A stretch of DNA of 52,199 nt, taken from Pseudomonas sp. A-1. Lineage in GTDB: Bacteria; Pseudomonadota; Gammaproteobacteria; Pseudomonadales; Pseudomonadaceae. Both the position numbers and the translations under genes were made by a program. The notes beneath the pieces were generated by a model. The model did no database searches, was not told the origin of the DNA, and was given only the letters and a program-made list of their open reading frames with translations. The stretch spans positions 1 through 52,199 of the forward strand of contig NZ_SSTC01000026.1 in assembly GCF_004801855.1 (NCBI RefSeq), read 5' to 3'. Below are positions 17,838 through 26,484 of this stretch, piece after piece; the stretch's first letter is position 1; every line of letters starts with the position of its first letter.

Positions 17838-18053
17838 ATGACCATCAAAGCCATCAACGTGCGCAACCAGTTCAAGGGCACCATCAAGGAGATCGTCCTG
17901 GGCGACGTGCTCTCCGAAATCGACGTGCAGACCGCCGCCGGCATCGTCACTTCGGTGATCACCACCCGCTCGGTCAAGGAGCTGGAGCTGGCCGTCGGCA
18001 GCGAAGTGATCGCCTTCGTCAAATCCACCGAGGTGTCCATCGCCAAGCTGTGA
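17838..18053 (+). CDS. ssuF: Molybdopterin-binding-like (TOBE) protein SsuF
   Basis: A 71-residue protein consisting of one TOBE/molbindin domain (NVRNQFKGTIKEIVLGDVLSEIDVQ). This is SsuF of pseudomonads, the last gene of ssuEADCBF, which has been linked to growth on organosulfur compounds but whose biochemical role is unclear. The start ATG follows GAAGGAGCAAGACC. A terminator follows at 18139. Confidence 0.92.
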   Translation: MTIKAINVRNQFKGTIKEIVLGDVLSEIDVQTAAGIVTSVITTRSVKELELAVGSEVIAFVKSTEVSIAKL

Positions 18054-18138
18054 TCCGCCGAGCGGAACGGGGCGACGCAGCGGGAGCGCCCTCTCCCGCT
18101 CGCATCCGGCCACCTCCGCTGGCGCCCGAGCATAGTGC

Positions 18139-18170
18139 AACGCCCGCTGGAGACAGCGGGCGTTCTCTTT
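18139..18170 (+). terminator. Terminator of the ssu operon
   Basis: A perfect 11-bp stem AACGCCCGCTG / CAGCGGGCGTT with loop GAGA is followed by CTCTTT, 85 bases after ssuF. Confidence 0.8.
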
Positions 18171-18204
18171 CCAGGCAGGCAACCGCCCGGCAGGCACATC
18201 TGGC

Positions 18205-18220
18205 TTAAGTCCCGATTAAG
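18205..18220 (+). promoter_or_regulatory. TTAAG-N6-TTAAG box (BqsR/CarR- or PmrA-type operator)
   Basis: TTAAG-TCCCGA-TTAAG, two halves one helical turn apart, about 80 bases before the DUF2271 gene. It matches the box reported for the ferrous-iron-responsive regulator BqsR of P. aeruginosa and is close to the PmrA box. An 11-bp direct repeat TTCAGCCTGG occurs twice in tandem just downstream (about 18238-18258). Control by an OmpR-family regulator is inferred. Confidence 0.5.
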
Positions 18221-18299
18221 CCCATTCCCGCAGCCCTTCAGCCTGGATTCAGCCTGGTTCCGTACTGTAGCCACATCGAATCCGCAGGAGCCTGCCCCC

Positions 18300-18770
18300 A
18301 TGAACAAGAAGCTCATCTCGCTGGCCCTGGCCGGCGCCACCGCCGCACCGCTGCTGGCCCAGGCACAGACCCAGTCCCTGACGCTGGACGTCACCCTCAA
18401 GGAATACCGCGGCAAGGGCGCCTACCTGGCCATCTACCTGACCGATGCCGACGGCCAGTACCAGAAGACCCTGTGGGTCGCAGGCAAGAAGGCCAAGTAC
18501 TACCGCCACCTGCGCGACTGGACCCGTGGTGGCGGCGCGCAGAGCGCCGAGTACGACGGCCTGACCGGCGCCAGCGTCGGCAGTGGCGACAACCTGACGG
18601 TCGAGGTCGAACTGGAGCAGGCCCTGCTCGATGCCGGCTACGAGATCCGCGTCGACAGCGCGGTCGAGGACAAGCGCGACAACCGCGCCGAGGTCCGCCT
18701 GCCGCTGACCCGCGAGCCGGGCGAAGCCAGCGGCAGCGGCTACGTCGACCGCCTCAGCTACAGTTTCTGA
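18300..18770 (+). CDS. DUF2271 exported protein, probable flavinylated electron carrier
   Basis: A 156-residue protein with a signal peptide (about residues 1-22, cleavage near AQA-QT) and one DUF2271 domain. The motif DGLTGAS at 86-92 fits the D-x-x-[ST]-G-A-[ST] pattern that ApbE enzymes flavinylate, which makes Thr89 the likely FMN attachment site. DUF2271 proteins have been linked by gene context to ApbE and PepSY proteins in extracytoplasmic redox systems, and all three are encoded in this operon. The start ATG at 18300 follows AGGAG. The periplasmic partner or acceptor is unknown. Confidence 0.82.
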   Translation: MNKKLISLALAGATAAPLLAQAQTQSLTLDVTLKEYRGKGAYLAIYLTDADGQYQKTLWVAGKKAKYYRHLRDWTRGGGAQSAEYDGLTGASVGSGDNLTVEVELEQALLDAGYEIRVDSAVEDKRDNRAEVRLPLTREPGEASGSGYVDRLSYSF

Positions 18771-18786
18771 TCCCCACGAGGCCACC

Positions 18787-21036
18787 ATGAATCGTCGCCT
18801 GCACCTGCTGACCAGCCTCCTGCTCAGCGCCCTGCTGCTGGTTTCCGCCGCCACCGGGCTGGTGCTGTCGGGCGCCAGCCTGAGCGAACAGTTCGGCCAG
18901 CTGGACGCCCCCGGCGACAGCGTGGCCGTCGTCGCCGAGCGCGTCAGCCAGCACCTGCCCAACGTCGAGCGCCTGGAGCGCAGCGCCAACGGCACCCTGC
19001 TCGCCACCCTCGGCGGCGATGTCGAGGAGCCGGTCCACGTGGTCGACCCGGCGACCGGCGAAGACCTCGGCCCCTACGCCCCGTCGGCCACCCTCGAGTG
19101 GCTGCGCGACCTGCACCGCGAGCTGCTGCTCGGCTCCACCGGCCGCTGGCTGAGCGGCCTGGCGGCGCTGGCCCTGGCGCTGCTGGCGATCAGCGGCGCG
19201 ATCCTGCTGGCCCGCCGCCTCGGTGGCTGGCGCCGCCTGCTGACGCCGATCCGCGCCGGCCAGGGCATGCTGCACTGGCACACGGTGATCGCCCGCTGGA
19301 CCCTGCCGGGGCTGGCCGTGCTCGCCCTCAGCGGCCTGTACCTGTCGGCGACCAGCCTGGGCCTGCTCGGCGACGGCTCCGACAACGAGCCGGCCTGGCC
19401 GGAAGGCATCCAGGCCGCCCCGCACCTGCCGCTGGGCAGCCTCGCGGCGCTGCGCCAGGTGGAGCTGCCCCAGCTGCGCGAGCTGGAATTCCCCAGCGCC
19501 GCGGACGACATCCACTACCTCGGCGTGCGTACCGCCAGCGGCAGCGGTTTCGTCAACGCCGCCAGCGGCCAGTGGATCAGCTTCCAGCGCAACGGCGCGG
19601 CGCAGAACCTCTTTGAGACCGCCTACGCCCTGCACACCGGCGAGGGCATGCCGCTGTGGTCCATGGCCCTCGCCGGCCTGGCGCTGTCCACCCTGTTCCT
19701 CGGCGGCAGCGGCCTGCTCGGCTGGTGGCAGCGGCGCGGCCGCGCCGGCGTGCAGGACCAGGGCGTACCGGCCGAACAGGCCAAGGCGGTGATCCTGGTC
19801 GGCAGCCAGGGCGGCTCGACCTGGACCTACGCCCGCCAGTTGCAGGCGCAACTCGAGGCTGCCGACTGGCCGGTGCACGTCGCCGCCATGAACGCCGTGC
19901 AGGACGATTACCCGCAGGCACGCTGCCTGCTGCTGCTCGCTGCCACCTACGGCGACGGCCAGGCGCCGGACAGCGCCGCACAGTTCCTCGGCCGCCTGGC
20001 CGAAGTCAGCTGGCCCGCCCGCGGCCTGCCGGTGGCGGTGCTCGGCTTCGGCGATCGCCAGTTCCCGTGCTTCTGCGCCTATGCCGACGCGGTCGAGCAG
20101 GCCCTGCTGCAACGCGGTTGCCAGCCGCTGCTGCCGCTGCAGCGCGTCGACCGCCAGGCCAGCGGCGAGCTGAACGCCTGGGCCGGGCAGCTCGGCGAAT
20201 GTCTCGGCACCCCGCTGCGCCTGCAATCGGCGCTGCTGCCGACCAGCGCGGTGCGCCTAACCCTGCAGGAGCGCCAGTGCTACAGCGAGCGCGGCGGCCA
20301 GCCGGCCGCGGTGCTGCGCTTCGCCGTGGCCCCCGGCAGCACCAGCTTCGCCCCCGGCGACCTGCTGGCCATCCGTCCGCTCGATGCCGCGGCGGTCGAC
20401 ACCGCGCCGGCCGATGCCACGGCGGTCGATACCGCGCAGGCCGACGCTTCGCAGAAAGACACTGCGCCGCGCCTGTACTCCATCGCCAGCGCCGCTGACG
20501 ACGGTTTCGTCGAGATCTGCGTGCGCCGCCATCCGCAGGGGCTGTGCTCCAGCTACCTGCACGGCCTGCAGCCGGGCGCCACGCTTGAGGCGAGCATCCA
20601 GCCGCATCCGGGCTTCCGTCCGCAGGCCGGCGAGCATCCGGTGCTGCTGATCGGCGCCGGCGTGGGTGTGGCGCCGCTGATCGGCTTCGTGCGCAGGAAT
20701 GAATCCCGCCGCCCCATCCAGCTCTACTGGGGCGGACGCCACGCCAGCGACCAGCTGTATGGCGAGGAACTCCGGCAGTGCCTGGCGGACGGCCGCCTGC
20801 AGCGCCTGCAGCGGGCCTTCTCCGAGGGGCCGACGCCGGCCTACGTGCAGGACCGCCTGCGCGAGGATGGCGCCAGTATCCGCGCACTGCTGCAACAGGG
20901 CGCCCAGGTGCTGGTCTGCGGCTCGCGGGAGATGGCCGCCGGCGTGCGCGCCGTGCTGGAAACCCTGCTGGCCGAGATGGGCAGCAACCTCGATCAACTC
21001 AAGGCACAGGGGCGCTTCCGTGAAGACGTTTACTGA
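18787..21036 (+). CDS. PepSY-TM / flavodoxin / FAD-NADPH reductase fusion (membrane CysJ-like reductase)
   Basis: A 749-residue fusion. The N-terminal ~330 residues are a PepSY-type membrane module with four hydrophobic segments (near 8-28, 122-142, 170-190, 285-305) and periplasmic loops. Next comes a flavodoxin domain (ILVGSQGGSTWTYA from about 334; AATYGDGQAPDSA). A sulfite-reductase-like FAD/NADPH module follows (PRLYSIAS; LIGAGVGVAPLIGF; VLVCGSREMA). It probably moves electrons from cytoplasmic NADPH across the membrane to the flavinylated DUF2271 protein. P. aeruginosa has a similar architecture among its iron-related genes (recalled). A 30-bp triplicated repeat enlarges a linker in the FAD module. 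The start ATG follows GAGG, 16 bases after the DUF2271 stop. Confidence 0.85.
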   Translation: MNRRLHLLTSLLLSALLLVSAATGLVLSGASLSEQFGQLDAPGDSVAVVAERVSQHLPNVERLERSANGTLLATLGGDVEEPVHVVDPATGEDLGPYAPSATLEWLRDLHRELLLGSTGRWLSGLAALALALLAISGAILLARRLGGWRRLLTPIRAGQGMLHWHTVIARWTLPGLAVLALSGLYLSATSLGLLGDGSDNEPAWPEGIQAAPHLPLGSLAALRQVELPQLRELEFPSAADDIHYLGVRTASGSGFVNAASGQWISFQRNGAAQNLFETAYALHTGEGMPLWSMALAGLALSTLFLGGSGLLGWWQRRGRAGVQDQGVPAEQAKAVILVGSQGGSTWTYARQLQAQLEAADWPVHVAAMNAVQDDYPQARCLLLLAATYGDGQAPDSAAQFLGRLAEVSWPARGLPVAVLGFGDRQFPCFCAYADAVEQALLQRGCQPLLPLQRVDRQASGELNAWAGQLGECLGTPLRLQSALLPTSAVRLTLQERQCYSERGGQPAAVLRFAVAPGSTSFAPGDLLAIRPLDAAAVDTAPADATAVDTAQADASQKDTAPRLYSIASAADDGFVEICVRRHPQGLCSSYLHGLQPGATLEASIQPHPGFRPQAGEHPVLLIGAGVGVAPLIGFVRRNESRRPIQLYWGGRHASDQLYGEELRQCLADGRLQRLQRAFSEGPTPAYVQDRLREDGASIRALLQQGAQVLVCGSREMAAGVRAVLETLLAEMGSNLDQLKAQGRFREDVY
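20383..20472 (+). repeat. 30-bp tandem repeat, three units, inside the reductase gene
   Basis: The units start at 20383, 20413 and 20443 and encode DAAAVDTAPA, DATAVDTAQA and DASQKDTAPR. The first two are nearly identical at DNA level and the third has diverged. They lie between the flavin-barrel strand GDLLAIRPL and the FAD motif PRLYSIAS. Confidence 0.85.
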
Positions 21037-21943
21037 TTGCGAACCGCTGCTGCGCTACAGCCTCAGCGGGCCGACCATGGGCAGCCGCTTCACCGCGGTG
21101 TTCTTCGCCGCCGCCGGGCTCGACACCCGGCCCATCCAGGCCGAGCTGCAGGCGGCGGTGGACCGGGTCGATGCGCAGATGTCGACCTGGAAGCCGGACT
21201 CCACCCTGATGCAACTGAACCGCGCGCCACTCGGCGAGTGGTTCGAGCTGCCGGACGAGCTGTACCAGGTGCTGCTCGCCGGCCTGCACGTCGGCAGCCT
21301 GTCGCACGGTGCCTTCGACATCGCCCTCGGCGCGCAGGTCAGCGCCTGGGGCTTCGGCCCGGCGCCGGCAGGCGCAAGCGCAACGCCGCGCTGCACGGCC
21401 GCCACGGCGCTGACCCTCGACACCGAGCGGCGCGCCGTGCGCAAGGAGGCCGAGGTCAGCCTCGACCTCAACGGCATCGCCAAGGGCTTCGGCGTCGACG
21501 AACTGGCCCGCTGCCTGGAACGTCATGGCATCCAGCGCTATCTGGTGGGCATCGACGGCGAGCTGCGCGCCCGCGGCGAGAAGCCCGACGGCGCCTGGCG
21601 CGTCGCCCTGGAGAAGCCCGAGTACGGCCGCCGCGAGGTGTTCGCCAGCCTGGAACTGGCCGACACGGCCATCGCCACCTCCGGCGACTATCGCCACTGG
21701 CGCGAGCGCGATGGCCAGCGCTATTCCCACACCCTCGACCCGCGCAGCGGCGCGCCGCTGCACAACGGCATCGCCTCGGTCACCGTGCTGGCCGGCAGCT
21801 GCCTGTACGCCGACGCCTGGGCCACGGCGCTGATGGTGCTGGGCGTCGAGCGCGGCGCCCGGCTGGCCCGCGAGCAGGGCCTGGGCGCGGTGTTCCTGGT
21901 GCGCGAGGGAGAGCACATCCGCGAGGTCACGGTGGGAATCTGA
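21020..21943 (+). CDS. apbE: FAD:protein FMN transferase (ApbE)
   Basis: A 307-residue enzyme that transfers FMN from FAD to a Thr/Ser of target proteins. It shows GPTMGSRFTAVFF near the N-terminus, LDLNGIAKGFGVDELA, GELRARGEKPDGAWRV and HTLDPRSGAPLHN, all expected for ApbE. Alanine and threonine residues of the Mg-binding region DAWATALMVLG are present. No signal peptide or lipobox is visible, so this copy looks cytoplasmic, unlike many exported ApbE proteins. That is notable because its presumed target has a signal peptide. The GTG start at 21020 overlaps the reductase gene by 17 bases and follows AGGGG. Confidence 0.88.
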   Translation: MKTFTDCEPLLRYSLSGPTMGSRFTAVFFAAAGLDTRPIQAELQAAVDRVDAQMSTWKPDSTLMQLNRAPLGEWFELPDELYQVLLAGLHVGSLSHGAFDIALGAQVSAWGFGPAPAGASATPRCTAATALTLDTERRAVRKEAEVSLDLNGIAKGFGVDELARCLERHGIQRYLVGIDGELRARGEKPDGAWRVALEKPEYGRREVFASLELADTAIATSGDYRHWRERDGQRYSHTLDPRSGAPLHNGIASVTVLAGSCLYADAWATALMVLGVERGARLAREQGLGAVFLVREGEHIREVTVGI

Positions 21944-21945
21944 CT

Positions 21946-22104
21946 TCAGATCCGCGCCAGCAGGGTGCGCGCCTTGTCGATGGCGATCTGCGCCCGCTCC
22001 AGGGGGCCGACGCCCTGCTCGCAGAGCTGGCGGGTGGGGATTTCCAGGCCCAGCGGCAGCTCGAAAGGATGCTCGATTGACGAACACCGCTCCTGGCGAG
22101 CCAA
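21946..22104 (-). pseudogene. C-terminal gene fragment, family not recognised
   Basis: The minus strand encodes an open stretch ending EHPFELPLGLEIPTRQL...RAQIAIDKARTLLARI, with protein-like composition and a stop only two bases from the apbE stop on the other strand. No ATG, start-like site or recognisable domain lies upstream. I read it as the tail of a lost gene; it could be a ~50-residue protein from a TTG start. A chance open frame in high-GC DNA is also possible. Confidence 0.3.
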
Positions 22105-22235
22105 CCCGGCAGGCGCAGATTGATGGCTGCCCCGGACCTCCCGCGCCGCGCCCTATACTGGCCATATGCTGCGCACCCGGGGCCCGTCGACGCCCCTCGG
22201 GGAGCAGCGCCGTCCTGAGCCATCGGTCATGCCTG

Positions 22236-23531
22236 ATGCACCTTGTCCGCCCGCTTTGCGCGGCCTTGAGCCTGCTGCTCGCCGCCGGTTGTGCAAGCCT
22301 TCCCTGGTCGAGGCCTGGGGCGGATCTGCAGTCGAGCAGCGGCAAGCCTGCGGCCATATCGCTCGGCGAGCCGATCCTTCTCGCCGGGCCGCGGTCGCGC
22401 CTGCTCCAGGCGGTGGTCGATGCGCAGCAGGCCGTTCATGTCCTGCTGTGGTCGCAGCCCGAAGATCGTCTGCGCCATCGCGTCGTCAGCGATGGGCAGC
22501 TGCGCGAAGCCGAACCTGTACCTGCAGCACCCTCGTCGGCCGAACGGCTCGACGCCGTTGTCGACGCCGGCGGCGTGCTGCATGTGATCGTCGACAATCG
22601 CCTCTTCACGCTCGGTGCTGCCGGCTGGGAGGAGCTGGAGAATCCCGGCTGCCGGCGGTTCGTCCGCGGCGCGCCGAATGTCGCCTGTCTCTTCGAACTC
22701 TCCGCGCCCGATCCGCGCAACAGGAAACGCTGGGACTGGTTCGGCTTCGGTGGTCTTGGCGCCGGGATCGTCTGGCCCTGGCCGAGCCTGGTCACCAAGT
22801 TCGGCATCGCCGAACACACGGCTTCCGGCTGGCTCGAGCGCGGCATCGTCGATCGGGCGAGCAACCTGAGTCTCGCCTACGCCGACGCCGTCGCCAGCAG
22901 GGATGGCGACATCGAGGTCGTCTATCGTCGGCGGCGCTTCATGTTGGCCGAGGACAGCCAGCTGCGCTACGAGCGCTTCAACGCGCCGGGCCACCCGGCA
23001 GCGCCCCTGCCGGCGCAGCGGATCGCCCCGCGGGGCGCCGGCGACGCCAGCTGGTCGCTGCTCGGAATCACGCTCGAGGAACTGGTTTCCCTCACTGCCA
23101 GAACCGCACCCGAACCCTTCTGGAGCAATCCGCGGATCGCTGCCGATCCTCGGGGCCGGGAAAGCCTGGTCCTCGCCTCGGACAACGCCGGCGGCATCTG
23201 GGTGCGCCGGATCGTCGGCGGCCTGCCCGAACCCGCGCGCCTGCTGCTCGACGGCAAAGGCCACCGCCGCCTCACGGGCGTGGCGACCCTGGAGAATGGC
23301 CGCGTGATCGTGCTGGTTGAAGAGACTCGCGTGGGCTGGTGGTCGCCCCCGCCGCAGCCGCTCGGGCTCATGGAGTACCGTGACGGACAGTGGTCAGCGC
23401 CCATCGCCGTCGGCGCGACCGCAACCCTCGACTCGAGCAGCCTGCTCGCCATCGGCAGCGACTCCGTCGGCGTGTTTGGCGTCGATCAGGAGGGGCGGCC
23501 CTGGCTGCGCCGGATCAGGCTGCTGGACTGA
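22236..23531 (+). CDS. Predicted outer-membrane lipoprotein of unknown function
   Basis: A 431-residue protein with a lipoprotein signal MHLVRPLCAALSLLLAAGC; the lipobox is LAAGC with Cys19. The mature part is rich in short beta-strand units such as LLWSQPEDRLRHRVVSDGQL, VLHVIVDNRLFTLG and SVGVFGVDQEGRPWLRRI. This pattern suggests a beta-propeller or repeated-blade fold. I do not recognise a named family. GC use is slightly looser than in the ssu region. The ribosome binding site is poor. It stands alone on the plus strand. Confidence 0.7.
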   Translation: MHLVRPLCAALSLLLAAGCASLPWSRPGADLQSSSGKPAAISLGEPILLAGPRSRLLQAVVDAQQAVHVLLWSQPEDRLRHRVVSDGQLREAEPVPAAPSSAERLDAVVDAGGVLHVIVDNRLFTLGAAGWEELENPGCRRFVRGAPNVACLFELSAPDPRNRKRWDWFGFGGLGAGIVWPWPSLVTKFGIAEHTASGWLERGIVDRASNLSLAYADAVASRDGDIEVVYRRRRFMLAEDSQLRYERFNAPGHPAAPLPAQRIAPRGAGDASWSLLGITLEELVSLTARTAPEPFWSNPRIAADPRGRESLVLASDNAGGIWVRRIVGGLPEPARLLLDGKGHRRLTGVATLENGRVIVLVEETRVGWWSPPPQPLGLMEYRDGQWSAPIAVGATATLDSSSLLAIGSDSVGVFGVDQEGRPWLRRIRLLD

Positions 23532-23582
23532 TCCACACGCCGCTTCCAGGCCGAGCGCGGGTGGACGTCGGGAGGATGCTAG

Positions 23583-24539
23583 CTAGCCGGCGTCCCTGTC
23601 GGCAGCCCTGGCGCTCTCGCCTGCCGCCGGCCTGCCACGCCACCGCTGACGCAGCAGCGACCGGATGCCGTCCATGATCAGCACCAGGATCGCCAGCCAG
23701 ATGGCGATGTAGGTCGGCCACTGCGACGGCGCGATGGACTCCCCCAGCAGCAGGGAGGCCAGGACCAGCAGGACCGGCTCGACATAGGAGAGCAGGCCGA
23801 ACAGCGCCAGGTTGAGCCGCGGCGCCGAAAGCGCGGAAAGTGCCAGTGCCGAGGCGCTGAGGGCGCCCAGCCCGACGATCAGCAGGGGAAGATGGGCGGC
23901 GCCATCCGCGCCACTCAGCACCATCCCGCCCTTCCAGATGAAGAACAGGCTCAGCGGCAGGCTGAGGGTCATGTCGCACCACAGTCCCCCCAGGTTGTTG
24001 GTGCCAATGACTCGGCGCAGATAGAAATACAGTGGGTATCCCAGGCAGACCAGCAGGGTCGGCCACGAAACCCGGCCAACCACGGTGAACTCATTGATCA
24101 CGCCGATTCCGGCCAGTCCGCAGGCCAGAAGCTGCAGCGGGGTTATCCGCTCGTGGAAGGCGAATCGCCCGACCATGGCGGCGGTGATGGGCAGCAGGAA
24201 GTAGCCGAGCGAGACGTCCAGGGCGTGGCCATTCAGCGGGGCCCACATGAACAGCCAGACCTGGATGCCCAGCAGGAAGGCGGACAGGAGGCGCTTGGCC
24301 CAGAACAGGCTTTCGCGGCGCAGCCTTCGCCCGATTGACCTCACTTCATCCCAGGCGCCTGTCGCCAGGAGCAGCAGCGTCAGGCACGGAACCGTGAGCA
24401 GCGTTCTCCAGCCATAGATTTCCTCGCCGCTCAACGGCGCCAGCAGCCCCGTGTAGGCATACATGACGGCGAACAGGATCGAGGACAGGACATTGAGCAG
24501 AATGCCGGCGGAGGTGTTGCCTGGACTGGGAGTATTCAT
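23583..24539 (-). CDS. DMT-superfamily permease, EamA/RarD-like
   Basis: A 318-residue membrane protein with about ten hydrophobic segments and two EamA halves. The opening ILLNVLSSILFAVMYAYTGLLAPLSGEEIYGWR resembles RarD (chloramphenicol-sensitivity protein) family members, whose substrates are mostly unknown. The start ATG at 24537-24539 was chosen by alignment to that family. Instead of a ribosome binding site it is preceded by a run of eight C (coding strand), directly against the ATG, so the start is uncertain or translation is weak. The 270-base gap to the cardiolipin synthase gene holds no other gene. Confidence 0.75.
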   Translation of the reverse strand: MNTPSPGNTSAGILLNVLSSILFAVMYAYTGLLAPLSGEEIYGWRTLLTVPCLTLLLLATGAWDEVRSIGRRLRRESLFWAKRLLSAFLLGIQVWLFMWAPLNGHALDVSLGYFLLPITAAMVGRFAFHERITPLQLLACGLAGIGVINEFTVVGRVSWPTLLVCLGYPLYFYLRRVIGTNNLGGLWCDMTLSLPLSLFFIWKGGMVLSGADGAAHLPLLIVGLGALSASALALSALSAPRLNLALFGLLSYVEPVLLVLASLLLGESIAPSQWPTYIAIWLAILVLIMDGIRSLLRQRWRGRPAAGESARAADRDAG

Positions 24540-24809
24540 GGGGGGGGAGATCGATTCTGGAATGGCGCCAGGTCTGCCGGACGCCCCGCAAGGCATCTGG
24601 AAAATCTGGCAAGCAAAAGCGGATTCACTGGCGAAGTCGACGAGCGACCACCCTGGGCAGTACTTGTACGCCCCTGAGCGACTGGTCGTCGGCGGCGTGC
24701 TCGCGCGGATTGTGACCGATGCCGCCACGGCTGGGAACGAAGATCGTTGGCCAGCGCGTTCTGACTTGACCCCCGCCCTCGCCGCCGCCTTCGCCCCGAA
24801 TGCACCGGC

Positions 24810-26201
24810 TCACAACTGCAACCCCAGCAACTGCGAGACGCCCTCGGCCGCGTCGCGCAGCAGCCCCGGCTGGCTGGCGACGTAGGGGCTGGCGCCGCCC
24901 TTCTCCTGTTCGAACCAGGCGGCGAAGCGGCGCACGTCCTCGGCGCGGTGGAAGGCGACCATCAGCTCGTAGTTGAGGAACAGGCTGCGGCTGTCGAAGT
25001 TGGCGGAGCCGCTCAGCGCCAGCGTCTCGTCGAACACCGCCAGCTTGCCGTGCATCATCCCCGGCACCAGCCAGATGCGCGCCCCGGCGGCGGCCAGCGT
25101 GCGCAGCGGCCGCCCCCGGGCCAGGTCGGACAGGCGGTGATTGGAGCGCGCCGGCAGCAGCAGGTCGACCGCCACCCCGCGGCGCGCGGCCAGGCACAGC
25201 GCCATCAGCAGGGCCGTCTCGGGAACGAAGTACGGCGTGGCCAGGGCGATGCGCTGGCGGGCCTGGTAGGCGCCGCTGACCAGCAGCGCGTAGACGGTGT
25301 CGTCGGCCTGGTCCGGGCCGGAAGCGACCAGTTGCGCCCCGCCGGGCACAAACCCCGCCGGGGCACAGCCGGGATGGCTGGCCGGCAGGCCCCTGGCGAA
25401 GGCCCAGTCGCGCTCGAACAGCGCGCTGGCCTGGGCGCTCAGTGGCCCGCGCAGGTCGAAGCTCAGGTCGCCCCACGGCGCGGCGCCGGACTTGCCCTCG
25501 AAGTATTCCGCCGCCAGGTTGCGTCCTCCGCACCACAGCCGGCATTCGGCCCGCCCCGCATCGGCGATCAGCAGCTTGCGATGGTTGCGCAGGTTGGTCG
25601 GCGAGCGCAGCGGGGCGTGCAGCGGCGGCGCGAACAGCGCCAGCTCGCCGCCGGCGGCGGTCAGGCGCTGCAGGTTCGGCCGACGGGCCATCAGGATGCC
25701 CATGCCGTCCAGCAACAGCCGGACACGCACGCCGGCGCGGGCCTTCCGGCAGAGCCGGTCGAGCACGGCCTCGCCGAGAGCATCGCGGCCGATGAGGAAG
25801 GTACACAGGTCGAGCGAGACCTGCGCCGCGTCGATGGTGGCCCACAGCGCCTCGCCGGCCTGCCGGCCGTCCGTGTGCACGTTCAGCTCGCGGTAGTGCG
25901 CCGGCGCGGGCTGGCCGAGCGTCATGATGGTTTCGACAGCCCAGCCGCCGGCGCGGCCCTCGGCACTGGGTGCAGCCACCGGCGCGAGCGGCGGACGGGC
26001 CAGCTTGCGGGTGCCGAACAGCAGGAAGGCCGGCAGGGCCAGGTAGGGCAGCAGCAGGATGAACAGCATCCAGGCGACCGCCGCCACGGGATGCCGGCGC
26101 TGGCGCCGCACATGGGAGTTGACGACGTAGACGAGGACGGCCACCACGGTGATCAGGCCATCCAGCGTCAGCCAGTGGATGAGGGACAGCTCGGACAGCA
26201 T
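24810..26201 (-). CDS. Cardiolipin synthase-like phospholipase D family enzyme
   Basis: A 463-residue membrane enzyme. Two N-terminal transmembrane segments (about 9-30 and 40-60, the second with WMLFILLLPYLALPAFLLFG) precede two PLD domains. The HKD motifs are NHRKLLIADAG near residues 214-224 and MHGKLAVFDET near 373-383, the latter followed by SGSANFDSRS. Architecture and length match bacterial Cls, which joins two phosphatidylglycerols into cardiolipin. The first HKD is slightly atypical (no Asp six residues after the Lys in the usual context), so a related transphosphatidylase is possible. The start ATG at 26201 has GAGG eight bases upstream; an in-frame GTG at 26210 is less likely. Confidence 0.82.
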   Translation of the reverse strand: MLSELSLIHWLTLDGLITVVAVLVYVVNSHVRRQRRHPVAAVAWMLFILLLPYLALPAFLLFGTRKLARPPLAPVAAPSAEGRAGGWAVETIMTLGQPAPAHYRELNVHTDGRQAGEALWATIDAAQVSLDLCTFLIGRDALGEAVLDRLCRKARAGVRVRLLLDGMGILMARRPNLQRLTAAGGELALFAPPLHAPLRSPTNLRNHRKLLIADAGRAECRLWCGGRNLAAEYFEGKSGAAPWGDLSFDLRGPLSAQASALFERDWAFARGLPASHPGCAPAGFVPGGAQLVASGPDQADDTVYALLVSGAYQARQRIALATPYFVPETALLMALCLAARRGVAVDLLLPARSNHRLSDLARGRPLRTLAAAGARIWLVPGMMHGKLAVFDETLALSGSANFDSRSLFLNYELMVAFHRAEDVRRFAAWFEQEKGGASPYVASQPGLLRDAAEGVSQLLGLQL

Positions 26202-26263
26202 GGACGACACCTCGGCCGCTGGAGCGCGGCAGCCCGTATTCCGAACGCTCCGTCAGTCGCGTT

Positions 26264-26299
26264 GCCGCCGCGCCGTTCATTCTCGGGAGGCGCGGCGGC
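26264..26299. repeat. Perfect inverted repeat between polB and the PLD gene
   Basis: GCCGCCGCGCC (26264-26274) and GGCGCGGCGGC (26289-26299) form an 11-bp GC stem with a 14-base loop and no T-run. It lies in the 283-base gap 26202-26484, which otherwise shows no convincing gene. It could act as a barrier or an RNA-processing structure. Confidence 0.5.
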
Positions 26300-26484
26300 T
26301 CCATAAAGTGTCGCTGCTAATGGGGAAACTGCGAGCGCAGCGAGCACAAAGCGATGCCCGCCTGCGCCCCGGTGCCGCCCGGCTGCCACCGCTCCTCGAC
26401 CAGCAGTACGGCCTGGCTGTACTTCATAGCGCCGCGCAAGCTGGAAGGCTGATCCGGCGTTTCTGTCTGCTGGAAATCGCCGCC

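Noticed and set aside
26318-26428. A 36-codon minus-strand frame between polB and the PLD gene
   Set aside because: It has no ribosome binding site and no recognisable product.
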